A stretch of 64,000 nucleotides of DNA from Iodobacter fluviatilis (GCF_900451195.1 NZ_UGHR01000003.1:310001-374000); one strand, 5' to 3'. Positions 1-7,982 are shown, numbered from the stretch's first letter. Program-made: numbers and translations. Notes: generated from the sequence alone by a model not told the origin.

Positions 1-174
1 CTGAAAAATTAAGTTTAAAGGTGCTTAATCTGCTTTTTTCACCGTATTCCAGCTACACAAACCAGCTAAAAAGCTATTTTCAAAAAGACCGATAAGCGAC
101 ACTTTGCGATAGTACGGTATATGCAAACGCCGAGTTAAGGTAAGCTACCCCTTCATACCAACCCTAGTTTTCTA

Positions 175-624
175 ATGATGACCGATCAAAATTCAGCTTT
201 AGCTCAAGCATTACAATCTGCGATTGGCGAGAAATCAGCCCGTCAACAGCAAATTATGATTATTGAATTACTTTATCAGCGCTATCCGGTGATGAAGCAG
301 TTCAAGCCTTTAATGATCGGTGTTCACAAAGAACTGGAAAAAGCACTGCCGCAATTCGGTGCCAATCATGTACATCGCTCGATTGCGGCCCATTGCCGTA
401 AAGTGCGCTACCTGAAATCAGTAGCTCGTGGCGGTAAACGCTTTGATCTGAATGGCAAACCAGCAGGCGATGTAACTGCAGAAGAAAAAGCTGCCGCAGC
501 CAAGTTTGTACAAAACATCGAAGACCGCAAAAAGCCACAAACCGCAGCCACAGCAGAAGAAGTGGCTGTTGAGCAGCTAGTGCTTTCTGCCACCAGCGAA
601 GTGATTGCTGAACCAGCGAAGTGA
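175..624 (+). CDS. proQ: ProQ/FinO-family RNA chaperone (tail altered by frameshift)
   Basis: Small RNA-binding protein of the ProQ/FinO family, which binds structured regions of sRNAs and mRNA 3' ends and acts in post-transcriptional control. The FinO-like fold covers about residues 20-110: helical N-terminus, the ELLYQRYP segment, the conserved HRSIAAHCR segment and the YL..ARGG.RFDL.G strand region. The protein consists almost only of this domain, as in the minimal ProQ of Neisseria. The tail is Ala/Glu-rich. A 20-bp tandem duplication at the 3' end changes the frame and gives a stop at 622-624; with one copy the frame would run nine residues further to a TAA at 666-668. The core domain is untouched, so the protein is probably functional. 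Two adjacent ATGs (175, 178) are possible starts, with no clear Shine-Dalgarno. A terminator follows. Confidence 0.9.
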   Translation: MMTDQNSALAQALQSAIGEKSARQQQIMIIELLYQRYPVMKQFKPLMIGVHKELEKALPQFGANHVHRSIAAHCRKVRYLKSVARGGKRFDLNGKPAGDVTAEEKAAAAKFVQNIEDRKKPQTAATAEEVAVEQLVLSATSEVIAEPAK

Positions 625-637
625 TTGCTGAACCAGC
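592..637 (+). repeat. 20-bp tandem duplication in the proQ 3' end
   Basis: The 20-mer cagcgaagtgattgctgaac occupies 594-613 and again 614-633, and the next bases begin a third copy (cagc). The period is not a multiple of three, so the second copy shifts the proQ reading frame into a premature TGA. Removing one copy restores an open frame to 668. This looks like a recent slippage duplication or an assembly artefact. Confidence 0.95.
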
Positions 638-686
638 AATCACCGACGCAGAGAGCAAAGCAGAGTAAATCGCTTTAGCTCCATAG

Positions 687-713
687 AAAAAGGCCGCAGC
701 AGCGGCCTTTTTT
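687..713 (+). terminator. Rho-independent terminator after proQ
   Basis: A 7-bp GC-rich stem (aggccgc / gcggcct) with a four-base loop is followed by six T and preceded by a run of A. It lies between convergent proQ and the TDT transporter gene and could work in both directions. Confidence 0.85.
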
Positions 714-739
714 AATTCACTCAGATGACTCAACCCTTA

Positions 740-1726
740 TTATCTGTGCAGCAACTGCCCTGCTTTAAATGTAACTACATCATCTTTTGCCATAAAAAAT
801 ATCGCATACCGCAGCGCCACATAGCCCACAACCACGGTGGCAATGCCTAATTCAAACTGCGCCAGCCATTGAATCTGATTCACATAAGCAGCAGCAAATT
901 CCCATTGCCCAAGCAGGTGACTCACTTTAAACAGCGCCGTAGCACCAATTACCAGCGGGAAAGTAAATGCAGCATAGCCTGGTGAAAAGGGCAGAATCAG
1001 CAGCTTGAAAAAGGCGAGGTAGATAATGCCTGTCATCAGCACCGCAATCCCGAATAACAGAGCCACAATCAGCAGCGATGGCTCGGTGGTCACGGTTAAG
1101 TAGCCCGCAAGTGAGAGGCTGGCAGGGGCAGCCAGAATGGCGATGGTTGGCTTGGCCGCATCAGGTACTTCATGGCTGAAAATCAAACGGTAGAGCATCA
1201 GCGGCAGCATCACTGCGTAGCAAAATATCCCAAACCACAGCAAGCCATTTGCTAGAGCGGCAAATTGCCCGCCAGGAAAAGCCACATCCGCAACGATAAT
1301 CCCTACCGGTGGCACAAACCAGCTTGGCACCATATGGTGAATTTCAAAGTCTTTAGCCCGATGCCAGATAAACGTCGCCAGAAACACCATATGCAAGATC
1401 ACGGCAAATAGCCAAAGACCCTCAGCAAAAGCGGGAGCAAAGTGACCTGATGCCTTTGACACCACCATCGTAGCCATTGCAAAGGTTGGAACCACGCTGC
1501 CAACCACAGGGTGGGCTAAATCTTTCAGCAGTAAACGGGGGTGAAGCACAAATTTGAAAGCTAGAATAAGTAACAGCACTGAGGCGATCACAGCGCCTGA
1601 TAGCTGAGCATAACCAGAAAAATCGCCAGCGTTTTCCCAACACCACCCAAGGCTGGCAAGGCCTAAAGCTAAACCCGCCATTGGAGTAGGAGCGGCGGCA
1701 AGTAATTGATGAATTCGCTTAAACAT
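740..1726 (-). CDS. TDT (tellurite-resistance/dicarboxylate) family transporter
   Basis: Integral membrane protein of 328 residues with about ten hydrophobic helices, the architecture of the TehA/SLAC1/Mae1/Ssu1 family (TDT). Diagnostic stretches are the PTFAMATM segment near residue 80 and HMVPSWFVPPVGIIVA near residue 130. Family members move anions: malate, chloride or nitrate, and sulfite in the fungal Ssu1 branch. The substrate cannot be read from sequence. The gene is divergent from a LysR regulator with a 97-bp shared promoter region, the usual arrangement for a regulator and its target. The annotated ATG at 1726 has a weak upstream GAAGG. Confidence 0.8.
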   Translation of the reverse strand: MFKRIHQLLAAAPTPMAGLALGLASLGWCWENAGDFSGYAQLSGAVIASVLLLILAFKFVLHPRLLLKDLAHPVVGSVVPTFAMATMVVSKASGHFAPAFAEGLWLFAVILHMVFLATFIWHRAKDFEIHHMVPSWFVPPVGIIVADVAFPGGQFAALANGLLWFGIFCYAVMLPLMLYRLIFSHEVPDAAKPTIAILAAPASLSLAGYLTVTTEPSLLIVALLFGIAVLMTGIIYLAFFKLLILPFSPGYAAFTFPLVIGATALFKVSHLLGQWEFAAAYVNQIQWLAQFELGIATVVVGYVALRYAIFFMAKDDVVTFKAGQLLHR

Positions 1727-1781
1727 ACGACGACCTTCTTATTTATTGCAGTACAAATAGAATACCGCCCGGATATTGTTT

Positions 1782-1797
1782 ATCATATCTAAATGAT
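1782..1797. promoter_or_regulatory. Possible LysR operator in divergent promoter
   Basis: The inverted repeat atcat-N6-atgat sits between the divergent transporter and LysR genes, in an AT-rich stretch 27 bp upstream of the LysR start. LysR proteins bind short interrupted dyads in such gaps. The arms are only five bases, so chance occurrence is possible. Confidence 0.3.
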
Positions 1798-1823
1798 TTG
1801 AATTAGGCGTTTAGTTAAATCAA

Positions 1824-2708
1824 ATGAAGCTCACTCTGCAACAGCTAAAATCCTTCGCTGCCATTGCCCGCTATGGCAATCTTGGCACGGCAGCCAATGA
1901 GCTGTGCCTGAGCAAGGGCGCCATTTCTCAGTCTTTGCAAGAGTTAGAGCGCCAGCTGGCCACACCGTTGTTTGATCGGATACATCCGCGCCTGCAATTA
2001 AACGCAGAAGGTAAATTATTACAGCCCGTGGCCGAAGAATTGCTCGCCCGGATGATGGATATTGAAACGATGTTTGCCAGCGATAACGAACCGGTCGGCC
2101 AGCTGCGCCTTGGGGCTACCCAAACCATAGGCAACTATCTGCTACCTATTTTGCTGGCACGCACCGAACAAACCACCACACCACGCATATCCATCGCCAA
2201 TACCCATATCCTGAGCCATGCGCTTGCGCATTTTGAGCTGGATCTCGCCTTGATCGAAGGTGAAAACCATCACCCAGATTTAATCGCCGATCCATGGCTG
2301 CAGGATGAAATGTGCATTGTGGCGGCCCCCGCTCATCCATTTGTCAAACAGGCCAAACTGGCTATCTCTGCATTAAGCGGCGAAACATGGGTGCTTCGTG
2401 AACCCATGTCAGGTAATCGGGAACAATTTGAGCAACTGATACAGCCACAGCTCAGCACCAGCCGAATCGGATTGGAACTAAATACCCTAGAGGCCGTCAT
2501 GTTAGCTGTGGAACAGGGGCTGGGCATCAGCTTTATATCCAGGCTGGCAGCACAAGACCGTATCAATAATGGGCGATTAGTTTGCCTCGCCATGCAGCAG
2601 CGCTTCCCACGCCAGCTTTACCTTGCATGGCATAAACAAAAATATCACTCCACCGCTTTGCGCAGGTTTATTCAGTTTTGCAGAGATCAGGCAGGGGTGA
2701 TTTGCTAA
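1824..2708 (+). CDS. LysR-family transcriptional regulator
   Basis: Standard 294-residue LysR-type regulator. Residues 1-60 form the winged helix-turn-helix (LQQLKSFAAIA, then GTAANELCLSKGAISQSLQELE), followed by a linker helix and a two-lobed effector-binding domain starting near residue 92 (LRLGATQTIGNYLLP). That segment resembles the CysB/CysL/YeiE group, which respond to sulfur or nitrogen metabolites; this is a resemblance, not an assignment. It probably controls the divergent TDT transporter and itself. The next gene downstream encodes a SulP transporter on the same strand after a 104-bp gap. Confidence 0.85.
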   Translation: MKLTLQQLKSFAAIARYGNLGTAANELCLSKGAISQSLQELERQLATPLFDRIHPRLQLNAEGKLLQPVAEELLARMMDIETMFASDNEPVGQLRLGATQTIGNYLLPILLARTEQTTTPRISIANTHILSHALAHFELDLALIEGENHHPDLIADPWLQDEMCIVAAPAHPFVKQAKLAISALSGETWVLREPMSGNREQFEQLIQPQLSTSRIGLELNTLEAVMLAVEQGLGISFISRLAAQDRINNGRLVCLAMQQRFPRQLYLAWHKQKYHSTALRRFIQFCRDQAGVIC

Positions 2709-2812
2709 GAATAAGCGGCACATCAATACACAACGCTCATCCCCCCCAAGTGGGCAAAATATAACGCTTTGCCTCCCTGAAAAAAACGTTAGCTAAGCAA
2801 CAGGACCCTGCA

Positions 2813-4576
2813 TTGAACATATTCTTTCTGCGCATTATCCCTGGGCTGGCCATATTTCTAAATTACCCACGGGATTGCTGGCGGCAGGATTTGCTGGCGG
2901 GCTTATCGGTGGCCTCCGTCGCGCTGCCGGTGGGCGTGGCCTACGCCCAGTTGGCGGGAATGAGCCCGATTGCTGGCCTATATGCCAGCATTCTGCCCAT
3001 GGTGGCTTATGCGCTGTTTGGCTCTTCTAGGCAATTAATCGTCGGCCCAGATGCCGCGACCTGTGCCATGGTGGCTTCTACCTTGCTGCCGATGGCAATG
3101 GGAAATTCTGAGCTGTATATCTCGCTTTCAGTGGCTTTGGCGCTGATTACCGGGCTGTTTTGCCTGCTCGCTAGCCGCTTTAAGCTGGGGTTTCTGGCCG
3201 ACTTCTTATCCCCGCCCATTCTGGCTGGTTTTTTAAACGGTGTAGCAATCAGTATTGCACTGGGGCAGCTAGGTAAATTGCTGGGATTTACTTTTCATAA
3301 ACACGATTTTATTGGCCGGATTCTGGAGCTGCCAGATCGCCTGCCCGAGCTGCATCCAGCCACAGCAGTCATTGGCCTTGGTACGCTGTTAGCCATTCAA
3401 GTTATTAAACGCCTACTGCCTAAGCTGCCCACCGCCCTTGTTGCCATGGGGCTGGCAGGGTTAATCATCTTTAGTCTGAATTTACAAAATGCAGGCATCG
3501 CCATTATCGGCTTATTGCCAGCTGGCCTACCCACCTTGCACTGGCCCACTATTCCCCGGGCCCATCTGGGTGAATTACTCGGGGCAGGAGCGGGGCTGGC
3601 ACTGATCAGCTTTAGCAGCGCCATTCTGACTGCCCGCAGCTTTGCCGCAAAAAATCGCTACGAGATCGATGCAGACAGGGAATTTACCGCGCTGGGTATG
3701 GCCAATATTGCAGCGGCGTTTTCACAGGGCTTTGTGATTAGCGGCGCGGATTCCAGAACGGCGGTGAATGATAATGCCGGTGGTAAGACTCAAATGGTAA
3801 GCCTAGTCGCAGCGGCGACCATCGCCATTGCCATCGCGCTATTTACCGCCCCGCTGCAATATGTGCCGATTGCCGCACTGGCCGCCGTGCTGATTACCGC
3901 CTCGTTTGGGCTGATGAGTTTTGCCAATTTTATTTATTTTCGCCAAGCCAGCCGTGGCGAATACGGCATTGCCATCCTCACCGTGATTGGCGTGGCCTGT
4001 GTAGGCGTGATGCAGGGCATGCTATTTGCCGTGTTAATGGCTACGCTAAGGCTGCTGATTAAGCTGGCCCGGCCACATGAAAGCCTACTGGGTATATATC
4101 CTGGCAAAACCAGCTTTCACGACCTATCCCACCATCCTGGCGCAGCCCCCATTGATGGCATGTTGGTGTATCGCTTTGATGCCTCGCTTAATTTCTTTAA
4201 CGCCAATTACTTCCGCCAGCGGGTTTTATCTTTAGCCGATGGTGCCTCGCCCCATGTTTCATGGGTGGTGCTGGATACCGTGCCGATTAATCAAATTGAT
4301 ATCGCAGGCATCGAAGCGATCATTATTTTGCAAAGAGATTTAAAAGAGCGCGGCATCGCCCTAGCCCTAGCAGGGCGCAAAAAACAAACCGAGTTTATCG
4401 CCGCCCGTCACCATAAACTGGATGAGTTACAAGCCAACTTTTTGATTTTCTCCAGCGTAAAACAAGCTTACAGGGCATTCAGGCAACAAGTGTTGGTACA
4501 AACTCAAATGATGCAAACTGCTGCTCAATTGCCACTAAAGTGGCAGGCAGAGGAAAATGAAGCTGCGCAGAATTAA
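2813..4576 (+). CDS. SulP-family anion permease with STAS domain
   Basis: Inner-membrane transporter of the SLC26/SulP family, 587 residues. The N-terminal 400 residues hold the transmembrane core (LSVASVALPVGVAYAQLAG near residue 30 is the typical opening; ISGADSRTAVNDNAGGKT near residue 315 is the conserved loop). The C-terminal STAS domain spans about 435-545 and contains the IDIAGIEAI loop. The family transports sulfate, bicarbonate or dicarboxylates; the substrate is unknown. I chose the TTG at 2813 because AGGA lies seven bases upstream and no in-frame ATG is available near the conserved N-terminus. The last 98 bp overlap the end of convergent nrdG. Confidence 0.88.
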   Translation: MNIFFLRIIPGLAIFLNYPRDCWRQDLLAGLSVASVALPVGVAYAQLAGMSPIAGLYASILPMVAYALFGSSRQLIVGPDAATCAMVASTLLPMAMGNSELYISLSVALALITGLFCLLASRFKLGFLADFLSPPILAGFLNGVAISIALGQLGKLLGFTFHKHDFIGRILELPDRLPELHPATAVIGLGTLLAIQVIKRLLPKLPTALVAMGLAGLIIFSLNLQNAGIAIIGLLPAGLPTLHWPTIPRAHLGELLGAGAGLALISFSSAILTARSFAAKNRYEIDADREFTALGMANIAAAFSQGFVISGADSRTAVNDNAGGKTQMVSLVAAATIAIAIALFTAPLQYVPIAALAAVLITASFGLMSFANFIYFRQASRGEYGIAILTVIGVACVGVMQGMLFAVLMATLRLLIKLARPHESLLGIYPGKTSFHDLSHHPGAAPIDGMLVYRFDASLNFFNANYFRQRVLSLADGASPHVSWVVLDTVPINQIDIAGIEAIIILQRDLKERGIALALAGRKKQTEFIAARHHKLDELQANFLIFSSVKQAYRAFRQQVLVQTQMMQTAAQLPLKWQAEENEAAQN

Positions 4577-5192
4577 TCAAAGCAGGCTCGATACAACCAG
4601 CAGGCCTGAAGGATTGCAAGACATAGCGCTGCACCCCTGCTTTGCTTAATATTTGGGCAAGGTGAATTAGCTCATCCTCGCTATGCAGGCTGGGGTGAAT
4701 AGTACTACGGCATTCCAGCGCCACCTTACTCGCCAGCAGCAGCTTTAATGAGGCACTGGCCACAGCACCACTACCAGTAACGGTGGTGATTTTTTCGTAA
4801 AGCATAAAATCGCTTTTGATATCAAAACCCACCCAATCCAGATAGGGCAGGCATTCCTGCAAACGCTTGGGATAAGCGCCGCCGCTATGCAGGCCAATGT
4901 TGAAACCCAGCGCTTTTACAGCACTCATCATTTCAGGTAAACGCGGCTCGGTCAGTGGCTCGCCCCCCGAAAAAACCACCGCATCCAAAAGGCCGCGGCG
5001 CGTTTTTAGCCAGATCAGAATTTCATCCCACTGTGGTGCTGCATCGTGCTGCTCTCGCGCTTGCAGATGCGGATTATGACAGTAGCCACAGCGCCAAGGG
5101 CAGCCCGCCAGAAACACTACGCAAGCCAGCTTGCCGGGATAATCACAGCTAGAAAACGGCACTAGGCCGCCAATCTTGGCCGCGGGCATCAT
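4479..5192 (-). CDS. nrdG: Anaerobic ribonucleotide reductase activating protein
   Basis: Radical-SAM activase that installs the glycyl radical on class III ribonucleotide reductase using S-adenosylmethionine and a 4Fe-4S cluster. The cluster motif CX3CX2C is visible as C31, C35 and C38 (CPWRCGYC), and FSGGEP near residue 95 is the SAM-binding GGE motif. Its ATG overlaps the stop of the preceding 59-residue glycyl-radical ORF (TAATG), implying translational coupling. The operon order is nrdD, short nrdD segment, nrdG. The C-terminal 98 bp overlap the SulP gene tail-to-tail. At 237 residues it is longer than enterobacterial NrdG and belongs to the longer NrdG type. Confidence 0.93.
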   Translation of the reverse strand: MMPAAKIGGLVPFSSCDYPGKLACVVFLAGCPWRCGYCHNPHLQAREQHDAAPQWDEILIWLKTRRGLLDAVVFSGGEPLTEPRLPEMMSAVKALGFNIGLHSGGAYPKRLQECLPYLDWVGFDIKSDFMLYEKITTVTGSGAVASASLKLLLASKVALECRSTIHPSLHSEDELIHLAQILSKAGVQRYVLQSFRPAGCIEPALINSAQLHFPLPATLVAIEQQFASFEFVPTLVA

Positions 5193-5371
5193 TATTGAGC
5201 GGTATTACATTCGTTAAAGAATTGTCTTTCTTTAAACTCGCCTTTCTTACCAATATTAAAACTGCTCACCGGCCGGTGATACCCCATCACCCGAGTCCAG
5301 ATCTCGCAGCGAGTACGTTCTTCATCTTTAAGCTCAGGGGCCAGCTTGGTTTGAACCGATAAATCACTCAT
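5192..5371 (-). CDS. nrdD: Stand-alone glycyl-radical C-terminal segment of NrdD
   Basis: A 59-residue ORF between nrdD and nrdG. Its centre, RCEIWTRVMGYHRPV, followed by FNIGKKGEFKER, matches the C-terminal glycyl-radical segment of class III ribonucleotide reductases; the radical-bearing residue would be Gly30 in RVMGY. The upstream 664-residue NrdD ends after its Cys-rich zinc region and lacks this segment, so the two products together make one complete enzyme. The ATG at 5371 has an AGGA Shine-Dalgarno about seven bases upstream, and the stop overlaps the nrdG start. Function as a separate subunit is inferred by analogy with spare glycyl-radical domains such as GrcA. Confidence 0.85.
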   Translation of the reverse strand: MSDLSVQTKLAPELKDEERTRCEIWTRVMGYHRPVSSFNIGKKGEFKERQFFNECNTAQ

Positions 5372-5439
5372 GATGGATCCTTTTTCTCAAATATTCGAAA
5401 TCAACAAATATGGGCTACTGCATCAGTTTGATGCACTTA

Positions 5440-5463
5440 TTCCCCCTTTTTACAAAGGGGGAA
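5440..5463 (-). repeat. Perfect hairpin between nrdD and its glycyl-radical ORF
   Basis: A perfect 10-bp stem (TTCCCCCTTT / AAAGGGGGAA) with a four-base loop lies in the 130-bp spacer between the two nrdD parts. There is no U-run directly after it on the transcribed strand, so it is not a classical terminator. A related CCCCCTT / AAGGGGG sequence occurs at 59113-59133, suggesting a small intergenic repeat family. Confidence 0.75.
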
Positions 5464-5501
5464 GCCACAGCACTGAAGTACACGCTAATGTGTGTAGATG
5501 C

Positions 5502-7496
5502 TTATGCAGCAGCACAGCTCTTCTTCGCCAGCAACTCGCCATCGCATTTCGGGCAAAACTCGTGGTGGCCGCTTAGATAGCCGTGTTTCGGGCAGATAGA
5601 GAAGGTGGGCGTGATGGTGATATAGGGCAGGCGGTAGTTGGTCAGCGCTTTTTTCACCAGTGCTTTGCATGCGGCGGGGCTGGAAATCGCCTCGTTCATA
5701 TACAGATGCAGCACCGTGCCGCCGGTGTATTTGCGCTGTAATTCCTGCTGACGGCCCAAGGCTTCGAACGGATCATCGGTAAAGCCCACCGGCAGCTGGC
5801 TGGAGTTGGTATAGAAGGGCTGCTCCACCGTGCCTGCTTGCAAGATATCGGGGTAAAACTTCTTATCTTCTTTAGCAAAGCGATAAGTCGTGCCTTCGGC
5901 GGGCGTGGCTTCCAGATTATAAAGATGGCCGGTTTCTTCTTGAAACTCGCTCATTTTGGCGCGGATATGATCCAGCAAACGAATCGCTAAGGCATAGCCT
6001 TCTGGGCTACTGATATCGTCTTGATCATCGCTAAAATTGCGAATCATCTCGTTAATACCGTTCACGCCAAGCGTGCTGAAGTGATTACGCAGCGTGCCTA
6101 AATACCGTTTGGTATAGGGATATAGGCCGCCATCAATTAAACGACCGATCAGTTTGCGTTTAATTTCTAAAGATTGCTTGGCCAGCTCCATCAGCGTATC
6201 AATCCGCGCCAAGAGGCCTACTTCATTGCCTTTAAATTCATAACCAATTCGCGCGCAATTAATGGTGACCACACCCAGCGAGCCGGTTTGCTCGGCCGAG
6301 CCAAATAAGCCATTGCCACGCTTTAAAAGCTCGCGCAGATCAAGCTGCAAGCGGCAGCACATGGAGCGCACCATATGCGGCTCTAGATCCGAATTTAAAA
6401 AATTCTGGAAATAGGGCAGGCCATACTTAGCGGTCATTTCAAACAAAAGATCGGTATTGGGGTGATCCCAGGCAAAATCTTTGGTTATGTTGTAGGTGGG
6501 AATCGGGAAAGTAAACACCCGCCCCAAGGCATCGCCTTCCATCATCACTTCGATATAGGCACGGTTAATCATATCCATTTCGGTTTGCAAATCGCCGTAG
6601 CTAAATGGCATTTCCTTGCCACCCACATAGGGGATTTGTTCGCGCAAATCTTCTGGGCAAATCCAATCGAAAGTCAGATTAGTAAATGGTGTTTGCGTGC
6701 CCCAGCGGCTGGGCACATTCAGGTTGTAAATCAGCTCTTGGATATACTGCTTTACCTGCGTGTATTGCAGATTATCTGCACGAATAAACGCCGCCATATA
6801 GGTATCAAATGAGCTGAACGCCTGAGCACCCGCCCATTCATTTTGCAAAGTGCCTAAGAAATTAACAATCTGGCCAATGGCTGCAGAAAAATGCTTAGGC
6901 GGTTTAGCCTCAACCTTGCCCGGCACGCCATTAAAACCCTCTTGCAAGAGGCGGCGCAAAGACCAGCCCGCACAATAACCAGACAACATGTCCAAATCAT
7001 GAATATGCATGGCACCAGAGCGATGCGCCTCGCCAATAGCGGGCGGATAAACATGGCTTAACCAGTAATTGGCAATCATCTTGCCACTGGTATTTAAAAT
7101 CAGCCCGCCCAAGCTCCAGCCCTGATTGGCATTGGCATTGACCCGCCAGTCAGATTGATCCAAGTATTCATTAATCGACGATTCAACATCCACCACCGTA
7201 CGCACATCCGAGCGCAAACGCGCATGCTGGCTGCGGTAAGCAATAAAAGCGCGGGCGGTTTTTAAATAATGATATTGCAGCAGCGCTTCTTCAGCCTGAT
7301 CCTGAATCTGCTCGATGGTGGGGGTGAGATCACCCTGCAAGCGGCTGCTAATCAGCGTGCTTAAGCGTGTCGCTTCTGCCTCATCAAATTCGCCCGTCAC
7401 CCGGCTGGCACTGAGCAGGGCAAGGCGGATTTTATCCATATCAAAAGGCACGATGCGGCCATCGCGTTTAAGCACATACTGCGGATCTATAGTCAT
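5502..7496 (-). CDS. nrdD: Anaerobic (class III) ribonucleoside-triphosphate reductase, main part
   Basis: Catalytic subunit that reduces ribonucleoside triphosphates to deoxyribonucleotides without oxygen. Residues 1-95 form an ATP-cone (VLKRDGRIVPFDMDKIR), the allosteric activity domain. The alpha/beta barrel follows, with SMCCRLQLDLREL and SLGVVTINCARIGY as recognisable active-site stretches. The C-terminus has the zinc-binding Cys pattern (ICPKHGY ... FCPKC) and stops at residue 664 without the usual RVxGY glycyl-radical motif, which is on the separate downstream ORF. An FNR-like box about 90 bp upstream fits anaerobic induction. The ATG at 7496 has a GGTGGGG-type ribosome site. Confidence 0.93.
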   Translation of the reverse strand: MTIDPQYVLKRDGRIVPFDMDKIRLALLSASRVTGEFDEAEATRLSTLISSRLQGDLTPTIEQIQDQAEEALLQYHYLKTARAFIAYRSQHARLRSDVRTVVDVESSINEYLDQSDWRVNANANQGWSLGGLILNTSGKMIANYWLSHVYPPAIGEAHRSGAMHIHDLDMLSGYCAGWSLRRLLQEGFNGVPGKVEAKPPKHFSAAIGQIVNFLGTLQNEWAGAQAFSSFDTYMAAFIRADNLQYTQVKQYIQELIYNLNVPSRWGTQTPFTNLTFDWICPEDLREQIPYVGGKEMPFSYGDLQTEMDMINRAYIEVMMEGDALGRVFTFPIPTYNITKDFAWDHPNTDLLFEMTAKYGLPYFQNFLNSDLEPHMVRSMCCRLQLDLRELLKRGNGLFGSAEQTGSLGVVTINCARIGYEFKGNEVGLLARIDTLMELAKQSLEIKRKLIGRLIDGGLYPYTKRYLGTLRNHFSTLGVNGINEMIRNFSDDQDDISSPEGYALAIRLLDHIRAKMSEFQEETGHLYNLEATPAEGTTYRFAKEDKKFYPDILQAGTVEQPFYTNSSQLPVGFTDDPFEALGRQQELQRKYTGGTVLHLYMNEAISSPAACKALVKKALTNYRLPYITITPTFSICPKHGYLSGHHEFCPKCDGELLAKKSCAAA

Positions 7497-7584
7497 TTTT
7501 CCCCACCTGGATCAGGGTAGAATATTTTCACAGACCACAATATATGGTGTTTTAAACCTATGTGCTTAGCTAGATATAGGGTAT

Positions 7585-7598
7585 TTGACCAGAATCAA
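7585..7598 (-). promoter_or_regulatory. FNR/ANR-like box upstream of nrdD
   Basis: On the minus strand the sequence is TTGATTCTGGTCAA, which matches the FNR consensus TTGAT-N4-ATCAA at nine of ten positions. It lies about 90 bp before the nrdD start. Oxygen-sensing FNR/ANR activation of an anaerobic reductase is established in other proteobacteria; here it is inferred from the site. Confidence 0.75.
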
Positions 7599-7653
7599 AT
7601 ACTTTCAGATTAGGCTTGCAGAGCGGGCAGAATGCCCCTTCGGATCAGAAAAA

Positions 7654-7917
7654 TTAGTAATCAGGCTGGCCGTGTGCGGTCAGAATATAATCGTTTTTTA
7701 ACAGATCCATTGGCTCGGCCACATAGGGTTGCAGCAGGGCAATACGGGCGGCATCCAGCATATAAGAGAGCTTCATTTCAGGATCTGGCTTATCTTGCTC
7801 ATGGCGAAACATGCTGAATAAAAACTCAACGCTGATAGTTTCGGCAATGGCCAAATGGCCGATAAAGCCGCCATCCATGCCTTTTTCCCAGACTTCAATA
7901 TTGCGGATAATTTTCAT
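7654..7917 (-). CDS. Small conserved-looking protein of unknown function
   Basis: An 87-residue acidic, soluble protein I do not recognise. It has no signal peptide or membrane segment; the middle is probably helical (ETISVEFLFSMFRHE; MKLSYMLDAARIALLQPYV). The ATG at 7917 has AGGAA about eight bases upstream. It lies 65 bp after cobS on the same strand and stops 157 bp before the nrdD start, the gap that contains the FNR-like box. Good ribosome site, spacing and composition like its neighbours support a real gene. No function is proposed. Confidence 0.65.
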   Translation of the reverse strand: MKIIRNIEVWEKGMDGGFIGHLAIAETISVEFLFSMFRHEQDKPDPEMKLSYMLDAARIALLQPYVAEPMDLLKNDYILTAHGQPDY

Positions 7918-7982
7918 AAACCATTCCTATAAACATCAAAATCAACGTTTTTACAGGGTGCGCAACCGTATCGCTGCACGCC

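Noticed and set aside
302..733. Minus-strand open frame opposite proQ
   Set aside because: It is antisense to a well-recognised ProQ domain and has no family features.
5370..5576. Plus-strand open frame across the nrdD spacer
   Set aside because: It runs antisense over the nrdD end and the hairpin, has no ribosome site, and explains nothing that the minus-strand genes do not.
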